NCBI GenBank assembly: GCA_036383955.1
Contig: DASVNH010000286.1
Coordinates: forward strand, 1 to 43,394
Reading direction: 5' to 3'
From: JACQFK01 sp036383955
Lineage (GTDB): Bacteria > Planctomycetota > MHYJ01 > JACPRB01
Length of the DNA stretch: 43,394 nucleotides
The notes under the pieces were generated by a model, which ran no database searches, was not told the origin of the DNA, and saw only the letters and a program-made list of their open reading frames with translations. Position 1 is the first letter of the stretch, and each line of letters begins with the position of its first letter. A program made the position numbers and the translations under genes. This document shows, in pieces, positions 29,209 through 37,701 of the stretch.

Positions 29209-31335
29209 CTACTTGATGGATTTCGTCGTTTTCAAGGCTTTCGCGTAGTCCGGATGGTCCTGCCGCAGCGCTTCCATCGCCCCGTTCTTGCGCACCACGT
29301 TGATCGAGCCGTCGGGATGGTTCCCCGGCTCGTCGCAGAAGAAGACGTCGAGGTCGTCCATCGTATTGACGTCCTTCGCCGGGCCGCGATAGGCCGGAAG
29401 TCCGGCGTGGGGGCAGACCGGGACGTCGTCCAGGTAGCCCCCGTCCTTCAGGGCCTTGAGGAAGTCGGCGCCCGTCTGCTTGGGCAGCGCGTTCTTGTCG
29501 ACCTGGTGCTGGGTGAGCGCGAAGTAGACGCCCGACTGCTGCGCCAGGCAGGCCGACGTCTTCGCGTTCTCCTCGGCCCGGGCGACGGCGGGGAAGACGG
29601 CCGCCACCGCCGCGCCGGCGTAGACGATCGTCATCAGGCTCGCGCCGCTCGCGGAGACGCCTTCCACGCGGAGGCCGTCGGGCTCCACCTTCACGCGATG
29701 GACGACCTGGGAGAGGTACTTGCCGACGGTCTCGCCGAGGGGGAGCTTCATGAGGTCGACGCCCGCCCCGGACTGGTGGAGGCCGTCGCGGAAGAAGAGG
29801 GTGATCGGGGCGACGGTGTTGTAGAAGGCGGTGAAGCCGCGCTCGAGGTCGAGGTAGAAGACGAGGGAGGCGTCGTCGGTCTTGCCGCCGACCCAGTCCT
29901 TGATGGAGGGCGCCGCGGCGAGCGTGGGCTTCTCGCGGCGGAGGACGTGGCGCTTGAGCGAGTTGGCGGAGCCGAAGCCCCAGGCCAGGGAGACCAGGCC
30001 GCTCACGTGGAGGCGGTCGCCGTCGCGCATCCAGTAGAGGTTGGAGAGCAGCATGCGCGTCGGATCGAAGCCGGAGGGGCCCTCGAAGTTGAAGTATTCG
30101 ATCTTGCGGCCCTTGAACTCGATCGCGCCCAGCTTGGCGGGGATGTTGCGCAGGGCGGCCTGGAGGCAGGCGTCGAAGCGCGCGGCGTCGCGGATCTGGA
30201 AGGTCGTGACCGCCTCGGGGAGGAGGCCGTCGCCGGGCAGCGCCGCGTACGCGGAGACGGCGTGGCCGAGGGCGGGGAAGAGGTCGCCCTTGAGCGTGAC
30301 GCCCGCCTGCTTCTCGAGGTCCGCGAGCTGGTCCTTCAGGCGCAGGGCGGCGGGCGGATCGGCCTGGGCCGCGATCTCGAGGACCGTGTCGAAGAGCTCC
30401 GCGAGGTCGATCGACAGCGAGACGAAGTGGATCGCGTCGGCCGGAGCCGTCTCGAAGCCCGGCGCGGCGCCCTTCAGCGAGAGGAACTTGGCCAGGCCGC
30501 GGCGCTGGGCGCCCGTGCCGAGGAAGAAGCGTTCGACGACCTTTCCGTCCCCGAAGGCGAGGCCGCCCGCCGCGTACGTGAAGCCGTCGAGCCCGAGGGC
30601 CCCGAAGAGCTTCTTCTCGTGCTCGGCGAGCTTGGGCGTCGCCTGGCGCAGGAAGCCCGCGATGTCCGCGAAGAAGAACAGCTCCTTGGCGCCGGATTTC
30701 TCGCGCGCTTTCAGGAAGTCGGCCGACTTCGCGAGCGGCGCGGCCGGCGCCGGGCCCGCCAGATGTTCCAGGGCCGCGCGCGTGGTGCCGACCGCCAGGA
30801 CGTCGCCGAACACCGCCAGATGCCAGACGACGTCGGTGACGAAGGCGCCGGTGAGGACGTCGACGTCCCCGATCTTGTAGGTCTGGGCTTTATCCTTCGA
30901 GCGGGCGTCGTGGCTCTTGCGGGCGAAGGCGGCGATCTTCAGGAGGACGTCGCGCTTGCCCGGGCAGTCGGCGGTGAGGAGGGCGTCGGGGACCGCCCCC
31001 AGCTCGGGAACGGCGGGAAGGGCGAAGGCGACCTGGCCGCCGGGGAGCTCCCAGGCGCGGTCGACGGCGACGCCGGTCTCCTTCTCGAAGTCGGCGGTGA
31101 GGTTCTCGATGTTGCGGAGGGCGGCGTCGAGGGTCTCGCCGGCGAAGGCGCGGATCTCCTCGTCCTTGAAGAAGCTGTAGAGGCGGGTCTTCTTGAAGCC
31201 TTCGCGGAAGGCGGCGGCGGAGGGGATCTCGGCGAAGACGAGGGACGTCGCGGGGAGCCGCTCTTCGAGGCGGAAGTCCGCGCGGGGCGCGCCGGCCAGC
31301 AGCGCGAGGGTCGCGAGGACGAGGGCTCTGGTCAA
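29209..31335 (-). CDS. large exported protein with C-terminal pseudopilin-like domain
   Basis: 708 residues. The signal peptide is MTRALVLATLALLAGAPRA. Residues about 20-560 resemble exported DUF3352-type proteins: ERLPATSLVFAEIPSAAAFREGFKKTRLYSFFKDEEIRAF, repeated FFFADIAGFL, SLSIDLAELFDTV and VFYLDLERGF segments. Residues 565-708 look like an H-X9-DG/DUF1559-type pseudopilin without its leader: a hydrophobic helix (ASLMTIVYAGAAVAAVFPAV), ARAEENAKTSACLAQQ, CPHAG, and NHPDGSINVVRKNGAM. The start is TTG at 31335 with AGGAG 6-7 nt upstream. A promoter (TTGATC-16-TATAAT) lies at 31388-31361. The fusion is unusual. Confidence 0.8.
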   Translation of the reverse strand: MTRALVLATLALLAGAPRADFRLEERLPATSLVFAEIPSAAAFREGFKKTRLYSFFKDEEIRAFAGETLDAALRNIENLTADFEKETGVAVDRAWELPGGQVAFALPAVPELGAVPDALLTADCPGKRDVLLKIAAFARKSHDARSKDKAQTYKIGDVDVLTGAFVTDVVWHLAVFGDVLAVGTTRAALEHLAGPAPAAPLAKSADFLKAREKSGAKELFFFADIAGFLRQATPKLAEHEKKLFGALGLDGFTYAAGGLAFGDGKVVERFFLGTGAQRRGLAKFLSLKGAAPGFETAPADAIHFVSLSIDLAELFDTVLEIAAQADPPAALRLKDQLADLEKQAGVTLKGDLFPALGHAVSAYAALPGDGLLPEAVTTFQIRDAARFDACLQAALRNIPAKLGAIEFKGRKIEYFNFEGPSGFDPTRMLLSNLYWMRDGDRLHVSGLVSLAWGFGSANSLKRHVLRREKPTLAAAPSIKDWVGGKTDDASLVFYLDLERGFTAFYNTVAPITLFFRDGLHQSGAGVDLMKLPLGETVGKYLSQVVHRVKVEPDGLRVEGVSASGASLMTIVYAGAAVAAVFPAVARAEENAKTSACLAQQSGVYFALTQHQVDKNALPKQTGADFLKALKDGGYLDDVPVCPHAGLPAYRGPAKDVNTMDDLDVFFCDEPGNHPDGSINVVRKNGAMEALRQDHPDYAKALKTTKSIK

Positions 31336-31360
31336 GGACGGCTCCTAGAATCGGTCGACT

Positions 31361-31388
31361 ATTATAGGCGGGCGCCTCCGCCGATCAA
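31361..31388 (-). promoter_or_regulatory. sigma-70-type promoter of the 29209-31335 gene
   Basis: On the minus strand, TTGATC (31388-31383), a 16-nt spacer and TATAAT (31366-31361), about 25 nt before the TTG start at 31335, with a Shine-Dalgarno between. Confidence 0.7.
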
Positions 31389-31432
31389 GGATGACGATGG
31401 ATCCTCCTTCCGCTCCGTGCTAGGATTCCGGC

Positions 31433-33262
31433 TTGCTCAGCCTCGTCGTTCTCCTGGCGGCTCAGGATCCCGTCCTGCTGCCGCCGGTCCGGGAAATCGG
31501 GGTTCCCGACGCCCACGCGGAATCACCGCTGGAGCCGCGGAGCTCCGCGTTCGGGAAGGGCGGGCGGCTGTACGTCGTCGACGCGGGCGCCCATCGCGTC
31601 CTCATCTACGGGGCCGACGGCCGGTCCGCCGGCGCCTGGGGGAAATTCGGCGCGGCGCCGGGCGAGCTCGCGGGGCCGTCGGGAGTGGCGGTGGGCCCCG
31701 ACGGGGAGGTCTTCGTCGCCGACGCGGGCAACGGCCGCGTGCAGATCTTCGACCCCGACGGCCGCTTCCTCTTCCAGTTCCCCAAGGACGAGCCGCTCGT
31801 CTCCCCCGCGGACGTGAGCGTGTACGGCGACCGCGTGTTCGTCCCGGAGCCCGACCGCCGGCGCGTGCGCGTGTTCGGCCTGCGCGGCGAGCCGCGGCTG
31901 ACGCTCGGCGCGGAGCTGCTGGGCCGGCCCACCGGCGCGGCCGCCGACGAGAAGGGCGACATCTACGTGGCCGACGCGGGGGCGCACCGGATCCAGAAGT
32001 TCAAGGCCGACGGCGCGCCGCTGACCTCCTGGGGCGCCTGGGGCGAGCCGCCCGGTTATTTCCGGCGGCCCGGCGGCCTCGCCTGGTCGGCGGGGAAGCT
32101 CCTCGTCGCGGACAGCGGCAATCACCGGATCCAGGTCTTCGACGCCGACGGCCGCCTGACCCGCCTGTGGGGCGCCGGGCCCGTCCGCCCCGGCCAGGGC
32201 GGCGGGCACCTGCACGCCCCCTCGCACGTGGCCGTCGCGCCCGACGGCGCGTTCGCCGCCGTCGCCGAGCCCGTCGAAGGCCGCGTCCAGATCTTTCCGT
32301 ACCGCGACGCCCCGCCGGGAACGCCCTGGGCCGGCCTCCCGTGGTGGGAGCGCATGCACGCGAAGCCCGCGATCGTCGATCCCGCCGCGCCCAAGCCGCC
32401 GGGGCTGTCCGCGCTCGTCGCGGTCGCCGACCGCGACTCCCACGCCGTGTTCTTCGTCGACGTGACGGAGAACACCGTCTCCCGCGTGATCGCCCGCGCC
32501 GGCGGCTACGGCCCGCGGCTGGGCCAGTTCAACGATCCGGTCTCGGTCGCCTTCGACGTGAAGAGCCTCAAGGCCTGGGTCAGCGACGCGGGCCACCGCC
32601 GCATCCAGCTGCTCGCCCTCGCGCGCGTCCCCGGCCGCCCGTTCGAGGCCGGGTCCGACGCCCGGGCCGTCGCCGCGTGGGACTTCGGCGGCGTGCCGGG
32701 GGCGCTGGCGCTCGACGCCCGCGGCCGCCTCTACGCCCTCGACCCGGCGAAAGCGGAGGTCGTCGTTTTCGACACGAAGGACATGACCCGCCTGCGCGTC
32801 CTCCGGGCCCCCGCGCTCAAGGGTCCCTCCCGCTGGGACGGCCTCGGCGCGGCGCCGGACGGGAAGCGGGTGTACGTGGCCGACGGCCTCGGCTGCCGCG
32901 TGCTGGTCTTCGACGAGTCCGGCGCGCCCGTCGCGGAGTGGGGGCGCCGGGGCGCGGAGCCCGAGGCGTTCCTGCGTCCCGGGAGCGTGGCCGCGGACGC
33001 GGCGGGGCAGGTGCATGTGCTCGACGTCCTCCTTTGCGAAGGGAAGACGTTCGACGCCGACGGCCGCTTCCTGCGCCGCTGGTCGGGGCCCGGCCCGCGC
33101 CCGACCCAGCTGCGCGCGCCGGCGTGGATCGCGTTCGGCCCGCCGGATCATCTGGTCGTCGACGACGCCGGCAACCACCTGGGCCAGGTGTTCCGGACGG
33201 ACGGCCGGAGCGCGGGCTTCTTCATCAAGGCCGGATTCCCCCTGCTTGGAGGCGGTCGATGA
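31433..33262 (+). CDS. exported double NHL-repeat beta-propeller
   Basis: 609 residues. The TTG start at 31433 is the first start after an in-frame TAG (31421-31423) and gives a short signal peptide (MLSLVVLLAAQ). About twelve NHL-type blades can be counted, fitting two six-bladed propellers: GRLYVVDAGAHRVLIYGADG, GEVFVADAGNGRVQIFDPDG, GDIYVADAGAHRIQKFKADG, GKLLVADSGNHRIQVFDADG in the first; SLKAWVSDAGHRRIQLLAL, GRLYALDPAKAEVVVFDTKD, GKRVYVADGLGCRVLVFDES and DHLVVDDAGNHLGQVFRTDG in the second. NHL propellers bind ligands; a related fold is the peptidyl-amidating lyase. It overlaps the next gene (ATGA) and leads a three-gene unit ending in a MauG-like enzyme. Confidence 0.88.
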   Translation: MLSLVVLLAAQDPVLLPPVREIGVPDAHAESPLEPRSSAFGKGGRLYVVDAGAHRVLIYGADGRSAGAWGKFGAAPGELAGPSGVAVGPDGEVFVADAGNGRVQIFDPDGRFLFQFPKDEPLVSPADVSVYGDRVFVPEPDRRRVRVFGLRGEPRLTLGAELLGRPTGAAADEKGDIYVADAGAHRIQKFKADGAPLTSWGAWGEPPGYFRRPGGLAWSAGKLLVADSGNHRIQVFDADGRLTRLWGAGPVRPGQGGGHLHAPSHVAVAPDGAFAAVAEPVEGRVQIFPYRDAPPGTPWAGLPWWERMHAKPAIVDPAAPKPPGLSALVAVADRDSHAVFFVDVTENTVSRVIARAGGYGPRLGQFNDPVSVAFDVKSLKAWVSDAGHRRIQLLALARVPGRPFEAGSDARAVAAWDFGGVPGALALDARGRLYALDPAKAEVVVFDTKDMTRLRVLRAPALKGPSRWDGLGAAPDGKRVYVADGLGCRVLVFDESGAPVAEWGRRGAEPEAFLRPGSVAADAAGQVHVLDVLLCEGKTFDADGRFLRRWSGPGPRPTQLRAPAWIAFGPPDHLVVDDAGNHLGQVFRTDGRSAGFFIKAGFPLLGGGR

Positions 33263-33654
33263 CGCGGCGGATGGTTCCGGTCCTGCTCCTGGCGGCGCTG
33301 TCGTGCGGGCGGGACGCGACGTCCGGCCCGCGCCGCTTCGAGAGCGCGCAGGGGCGCTACGTCGTGATCCTCGAGACGACGCCGTCGCCGATCCCGCTGA
33401 ACCAGCCTTTCGAAGCCCGGATCCGGGTGGAGCCGCGCGCGGCGCCGTCGGGGCCGCTCGCGGTGGAGGTCGACGCCCGGATGCCCGAGCACTTTCACGG
33501 CATGAACCGGGTGGCGCGCACGACGCGGCAGCCGGACGGAACGTTCAAGACCGAGGGGCTGCTCTTTCACATGCCGGGCCGCTGGGAGCTCTACGTGGAC
33601 ATCGCGGAGGGCGCCCGGACCGAGCGCGCGCAGGTGGAGGTGATCCTGGAGTGA
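33259..33654 (+). CDS. YtkA/FixH-like lipoprotein
   Basis: 131 residues. The signal peptide ends LLLAALSC (lipobox, Cys at about 16). The mature part is a beta-sandwich of the YtkA/FixH kind (YVVILETTPSPIPLNQPFEARIRVEP, VEVDARMPEHFHGMNRVARTT, GLLFHMPGRWELYVDI). The His/Met set in MPEHFHGMN could bind copper, as in several YtkA-like proteins; this is inference. The ATGA overlap with the NHL gene and GTGA overlap with the di-heme peroxidase gene make a tightly coupled three-gene operon. Confidence 0.8.
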   Translation: MTRRMVPVLLLAALSCGRDATSGPRRFESAQGRYVVILETTPSPIPLNQPFEARIRVEPRAAPSGPLAVEVDARMPEHFHGMNRVARTTRQPDGTFKTEGLLFHMPGRWELYVDIAEGARTERAQVEVILE

Positions 33655-34919
33655 AGGGGATCGCGTTGCTCTGGGCGCTGGCCGCGCCGGCGCTCGCGGC
33701 CTTCCTGCTCCTGCGCGGCGGCGTCGGCTCCGCGAGCGGCGTGGCCGAGTTCAGCGCGGAGGAGGTCGAGCGCATCCTCCGCCATTCTCCGCTGGGCCCG
33801 CCGCCGGCGGACCCGACGAATGCCTTCGCGGAGCATCCGGGGGCGGCGGCGCTGGGGCAGCGGCTGTTCTTCGACGTCCGCCTGTCCCGGAGCGGCAAGA
33901 TCGCGTGCGCGACCTGCCACGATCCCGCGCGGGGGCTGGCCGACGGCGAGGCGCTGTCCTCGCGCTTTCCGCTGGACCGGCACGTGCCGTCGCTGTGGAA
34001 CGCGGCCTATCAGCGCTGGTACTTCTGGGACGGCCGCGCCGACTCCCTCTGGAGCCAGGCGCTGAAGCCGCTGGAGAATCCGGACGAGCACGGCTGGTCG
34101 CGCCTGGAGGCGGCGCAGCTGCTGCGCGGGGACGGGCGGCTGAGGACGTCGTACGAAACCGTCTTCGGCCCGCTGCCGGACTTCTCCGACGCGCGGCGCT
34201 TTCCGCCGGCGGGGGGGCCGCTCGCGGATCCGGAGGGCGCGCGGGTCTGGGCGGCGATGCGGGCGGAGGACCGGGAGGAGGTGGACCGGGTCTTCGCGCG
34301 GCTGGGGAAGTCGATCGCCGCCTTCGGGCGCCGGTTGGTGTCGCGGCGGGCGCCGTTCGACGTGTTCGTGGAAGGGCTGCGGGACGGGGACGCGGGGAAG
34401 CTGGCGGCGCTGTCGCCGGAGGCGCGGCGGGGGCTGAAGTTGTTCATGGGGCGGGGCAACTGCCGGCTCTGCCACGTGGGGCCGGCGTTCACGGACGGCG
34501 AGTTCCACGACCTGGGGCTGATTCCGGCGAAGGGCCTGCCGGGGCCGGGGCGCCACGCGGGAATCCGGGGGCTGCGGGGGGATCCCTTCAACGGGAGCGG
34601 CCCGCACAGCGACGCGCGGGCGGAGGGGGCGCGGAAGCTCGAATTCCTGTCGGACCTGCCGGAGACCTGGGGGCAGTTCAAGACGCCGAGCCTGCGGAAC
34701 GTGGCGCGGACTGCGCCTTACATGCATCAGGGGCAGTTCGCCACGCTGCGGGACGTCGTGCGCTTCTACTCCACGCTGCGCCCGTCCTTCCGGGCGGGCC
34801 ACCAGGAGAGCGGGGTGCTGGCGCCGCTGCGGCTGGACGGGGACGAGATCGACGCCCTGGTGGCCTTTCTCGAGTCGCTCAGCGACGCGGATCCGGCGCT
34901 TCCGCGACCTCCGGACTAG
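33651..34919 (+). CDS. di-heme cytochrome c peroxidase / MauG-like protein
   Basis: 422 residues. The start is GTG at 33651, overlapping the previous stop as GTGA. An N-terminal hydrophobic segment (ALLWALAAPALAAFLLL) anchors or exports it. The heme motifs are CATCH (GKIACATCHDPARGLADG) and CRLCH (RGNCRLCHVGPAFTDGEFHD). WYFWDGRADSLWSQALKPLENPDEHG and DPFNGSGPHSD are shared with the 25927-27354 paralogue; PSLRNVARTAPYMHQGQF is a family signature. Likely peroxidase or MauG-type oxidase in the periplasm. The TAG stop (34917-34919) is inside the terminal repeat of the 34916-35038 element, so the last codons may derive from its insertion. Late codons are strongly G-ending. Confidence 0.92.
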   Translation: MKGIALLWALAAPALAAFLLLRGGVGSASGVAEFSAEEVERILRHSPLGPPPADPTNAFAEHPGAAALGQRLFFDVRLSRSGKIACATCHDPARGLADGEALSSRFPLDRHVPSLWNAAYQRWYFWDGRADSLWSQALKPLENPDEHGWSRLEAAQLLRGDGRLRTSYETVFGPLPDFSDARRFPPAGGPLADPEGARVWAAMRAEDREEVDRVFARLGKSIAAFGRRLVSRRAPFDVFVEGLRDGDAGKLAALSPEARRGLKLFMGRGNCRLCHVGPAFTDGEFHDLGLIPAKGLPGPGRHAGIRGLRGDPFNGSGPHSDARAEGARKLEFLSDLPETWGQFKTPSLRNVARTAPYMHQGQFATLRDVVRFYSTLRPSFRAGHQESGVLAPLRLDGDEIDALVAFLESLSDADPALPRPPD

Positions 34920-35038
34920 TGGTTCGACACGCTTGATTCCCTAGGTTAGCTCGCTCACCACTAGTGGTGAGTCAGCCTGATTCCCAGGGTCGCGATCCAG
35001 GAGAGCGACCCTGGATATCAAGCGTGTCGAACCACTAG
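34916..35038. repeat. nested palindromic element with 22-bp perfect terminal inverted repeats
   Basis: The outer arms 34916-34937 and 35017-35038 are perfect complements. Inside lie an 18-bp perfect palindrome, CTCACCACTAGTGGTGAG (34954-34971), and a 9-bp stem, CAGGGTCGC (34985-34993) with GCGACCCTG (35005-35013). The word ACTAGTGGT occurs at the left end and in the central palindrome, and its complement closes the right end. TGATTCCC is directly repeated (34934 and 34978). As RNA or single strand it would form a three-way cloverleaf. No ORF is inside. It may be a miniature mobile element, a structured RNA or a REP-like repeat. Confidence 0.75.
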
Positions 35039-35042
35039 GCTC

Positions 35043-35070
35043 CGTCTCTCGTCTCTCGTATCTCGTCTCC
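35043..35070. repeat. four tandem heptamers (CGTCTCT)
   Basis: Units CGTCTCT, CGTCTCT, CGTATCT, CGTCTCC in a row, just 5 nt after the nested palindrome and 20 nt before the pseudouridine synthase start. Confidence 0.6.
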
Positions 35071-35090
35071 GATTCAGGTACTCTGTCGCC

Positions 35091-36119
35091 GTGGCCAAGC
35101 CCATCAAGGTCGATTACGCGCGGTTCGAGCGGCACGAGTTCGAGATCCACAAGGAAGCGGCGCTGCAGCGGATCGACATCTATATCCACAAGCGGATCCC
35201 GACGTACTCGCGGACGCTGGTGCAGAAGCTCATCAAGGACGGGAAGATCACGGTCAACGGCCACGGCACGCGGCCGGCCTACGAGATCAACCTGGGCGAC
35301 CGGATCGTCTGCGAGATGCCGCACCTGATCGAGCCGCACGTGCTGGCGGTCGACATCCCGCTGACCATCGTCCACGAGGACGAGCACCTGATCGCGATCA
35401 ACAAGCCGCCGCAGTTCGTGGTGCATCCGGCGGCCGGGCACTGGGACGACACCCTGGTCAACGCGCTGCTGCACCACTGCGGGACGCTGCCCGAGACGGA
35501 CGAGGTCTACAAGCCCGGCATCGTGCACCGGATCGACAAGGACACGAGCGGGGTCATCATCGCGGCCAAGACGCTGCGCGCGCACGGCGCGCTGACCAAG
35601 CAGTTCCAGGATCGCGAGGTGAAGAAGGCCTACCGCGCGATCGTCGAGGGCGAGGTGAAGTTCGACGAGGACGTCATCGACAAGGACATGGACCGGCATC
35701 CCAAGGACTTCGAGAAGATGGCGGTGGTGAAGAAGAACACGGGCGGCAAGCCGGCCGTGAGCTTCTACCGGGTCCTCGAGCGCTTCGAGGGCTTCACCTA
35801 CGTGGAAGTCTGGCCCAAGACGGGCCGGACCCACCAGATCCGGGTGCACATGGGGTCGATCGGCCACCCCTGCGTGGCGGACTCGACCTACGGGCGGCGC
35901 GACGCGCTCTTCCTGCGCGACCTGGGCGTCGAGGAGGACCCGCGGGTCCCCGACCCGAAGGAGCCGATCCTGATGCGGCAGGCGCTCCACGCCTGGTGGA
36001 TCTCGTTCACGCATCCCGGGACGGGCGAGATCGTGGAGTACTCGGCGCCCGTGACGGCGGACCTCGAGCTCGTCCTGAGCCTGCTGCGCGATCACAAGCC
36101 GCGGCGCGCGAATTCCTGA
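35091..36119 (+). CDS. RluA-family rRNA pseudouridine synthase
   Basis: 342 residues. An N-terminal S4 RNA-binding domain (about 20-85: QRIDIYIHKRIPTYSRTLVQKLIKDGKITVNG) precedes the RluA catalytic domain. PGIVHRIDKDTSGVIIAAKT holds the catalytic Asp149; KAYRAIVEGE, VEVWPKTGRTHQIRVHMGSIGHP and QALHAWWISFTHP are the other family motifs. It converts specific uridines in 23S rRNA (RluC/RluD-type substrates). Compared with E. coli enzymes it has extra residues around 205-220 (EKMAVVKKNTGGK). The start is GTG; only a weak AGGT is upstream. Confidence 0.93.
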   Translation: MAKPIKVDYARFERHEFEIHKEAALQRIDIYIHKRIPTYSRTLVQKLIKDGKITVNGHGTRPAYEINLGDRIVCEMPHLIEPHVLAVDIPLTIVHEDEHLIAINKPPQFVVHPAAGHWDDTLVNALLHHCGTLPETDEVYKPGIVHRIDKDTSGVIIAAKTLRAHGALTKQFQDREVKKAYRAIVEGEVKFDEDVIDKDMDRHPKDFEKMAVVKKNTGGKPAVSFYRVLERFEGFTYVEVWPKTGRTHQIRVHMGSIGHPCVADSTYGRRDALFLRDLGVEEDPRVPDPKEPILMRQALHAWWISFTHPGTGEIVEYSAPVTADLELVLSLLRDHKPRRANS

Positions 36120-36215
36120 AATGCCCCGCCGCCGCCGCCGGTAAAGATCCCGTGGGACGGGCCCGGCCCAACCCATAATGCATAGTGAATAAAGTTGGCG
36201 AGGCTCGGAAGGCGC

Positions 36216-36231
36216 CGCTACACTTGTAGCG
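36216..36231. promoter_or_regulatory. dyad CGCTACActTGTAGCG
   Basis: Perfect 7-bp arms with a 2-base centre, 17 nt before the ATG of the PD40 gene and just upstream of its GGAGAG ribosome site. Candidate operator. Confidence 0.4.
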
Positions 36232-36247
36232 AAATCGGAGAGCCTCC

Positions 36248-37654
36248 ATGAAGAACGAGTCCCGGCCCTCGCGCTCGGTCGTCTTTCTCGCCCTTCTCGC
36301 CGCCGGCCTCGGCCTCGGCTTCAGCTGCGACAAATCGATCAACGACAGCACGGTGAGCGTGCTCGTGACCGTGCGCTCGTCGCTGGGCGACAACAACCAG
36401 CAGAGCGGCGGCGACGCGGTCTCGCTGGACTCCCGCGTGGTCTCGATCTCCGCCGACGGGCGCTACATCGCGTTCGCCACCAAGGCCCCGAACCTGGTCG
36501 CGGGCGACAACAACGGGGCCGTCGACGTCTTCCTGCGCGACATGGTGACCCGCACGACCGCGCTGGTCTCCGTCAACCGCTTCGGCACCGGCACCGGCGA
36601 CGGCGCCAGCAGCGCGCCGACGATCTCCGCCGACGGCCGCTACGTCGCGTTCCGGTCGGCGGCCACGAACTTGCACGCCGACGATCCCGACACCACGGGC
36701 GACATCTACGTCCGCGACGTCGTGGCCGGCACCACCCTGCTGGTGTCGCGCTTCTCGGGCCCCGCCGGCGACAAGGCCAACGGCGTCTGCGAGAATCCCA
36801 TGATCTCCACCGACGGCCGGTACGTGACGTTCGATTCCCGGGCGACGAACCTGGACGGCACCGACGTCCCCGGCGACACCGACTCGGACACGGCCGCGGA
36901 CATCTATCGCCGGGAGCTCACCGGCTTCCTGCTCACCGAGCTGGTGTCGCGGCGCTCGCTCGCCGTGGACAACGTCAAGGGGAACGCCGCGAGCCGCGCT
37001 CCGCGCATCTCCGGCGACGGCCGCTACATCGTCTTCGAATCCGACGCGACCAACCTGGTGACGAACGCGGCCGAGGGCGGCCCGGACGGCAATCCCGCCA
37101 CCGACTGCTTCGTGCGCGACATGGACACCGACTTCACCCGCCGCGTCTCGCTGACCCTCGCGGGCGGCAATCCCAACGGCGTCTGCACCACGCCGTTCAT
37201 CTCGAACGACGGACGCTTCGTGGTCTTCCGCTCCCTCGCCTCCAACCTGCATCCGGACGACGACGGCCCCGAGCCCGACATCTTCCTCTTCGACACGACG
37301 ACCCTCAACATCCTCATCGTGTCCCAGCACACGTTCGGCACCCAGGCCGGCCAGGGCTGCGACGTCCCGGTGCTCACCGGCGACGGCCAGTTCGTCGTCT
37401 TCCAGTCGCCCTCCCCCAGCCTCGTCAACGGCGACACCAATACCAGCATCGACATCTTCCGCCACAACCGGCTGACCCGGGAGACGGAGCGGATGTCGGT
37501 GAGCACCTACGGGCTGGAGCTCAACGGGAACTCGCAGCGCCCCGCCGTGACGACCGACGGCAGCTACGTCGTCTTCGTCACGGACGCGACGAACGCGGCG
37601 GACGACGACACGAACGGCGCCGTCGACGTCTATCTGCGGGGGCCGCCCCGCTAG
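36248..37654 (+). CDS. PD40/TolB-like seven-bladed beta-propeller lipoprotein
   Basis: 468 residues. The signal peptide ends LGLGFSC (lipobox). Seven blades are marked by ISADGRYIAF, ISADGRYVAF, ISTDGRYVTF, ISGDGRYIVF, ISNDGRFVVF, LTGDGQFVVF and VTTDGSYVVF, each followed by a (T)NL turn and a D(V/I)(F/Y) strand. GGAGAG is 8 nt before the ATG. It is a paralogue of 27421-28812 but has no Gly tether. The giant repeat protein follows 47 nt later on the same strand, so the two may act together on the cell surface (inference). Confidence 0.9.
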   Translation: MKNESRPSRSVVFLALLAAGLGLGFSCDKSINDSTVSVLVTVRSSLGDNNQQSGGDAVSLDSRVVSISADGRYIAFATKAPNLVAGDNNGAVDVFLRDMVTRTTALVSVNRFGTGTGDGASSAPTISADGRYVAFRSAATNLHADDPDTTGDIYVRDVVAGTTLLVSRFSGPAGDKANGVCENPMISTDGRYVTFDSRATNLDGTDVPGDTDSDTAADIYRRELTGFLLTELVSRRSLAVDNVKGNAASRAPRISGDGRYIVFESDATNLVTNAAEGGPDGNPATDCFVRDMDTDFTRRVSLTLAGGNPNGVCTTPFISNDGRFVVFRSLASNLHPDDDGPEPDIFLFDTTTLNILIVSQHTFGTQAGQGCDVPVLTGDGQFVVFQSPSPSLVNGDTNTSIDIFRHNRLTRETERMSVSTYGLELNGNSQRPAVTTDGSYVVFVTDATNAADDDTNGAVDVYLRGPPR

Positions 37655-37701
37655 GGAGAGGGCCTCGGATCGGTAAGGCAGCGATTGAAGTGAGTAGGGA
37701 G

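Noticed and set aside
29158..33654. Plus-strand open frame of about 1500 codons
   Set aside because: It runs antisense to the 29209-31335 gene and in the wrong frame of the NHL gene; only its last 131 codons (33259-33654) are a real gene.
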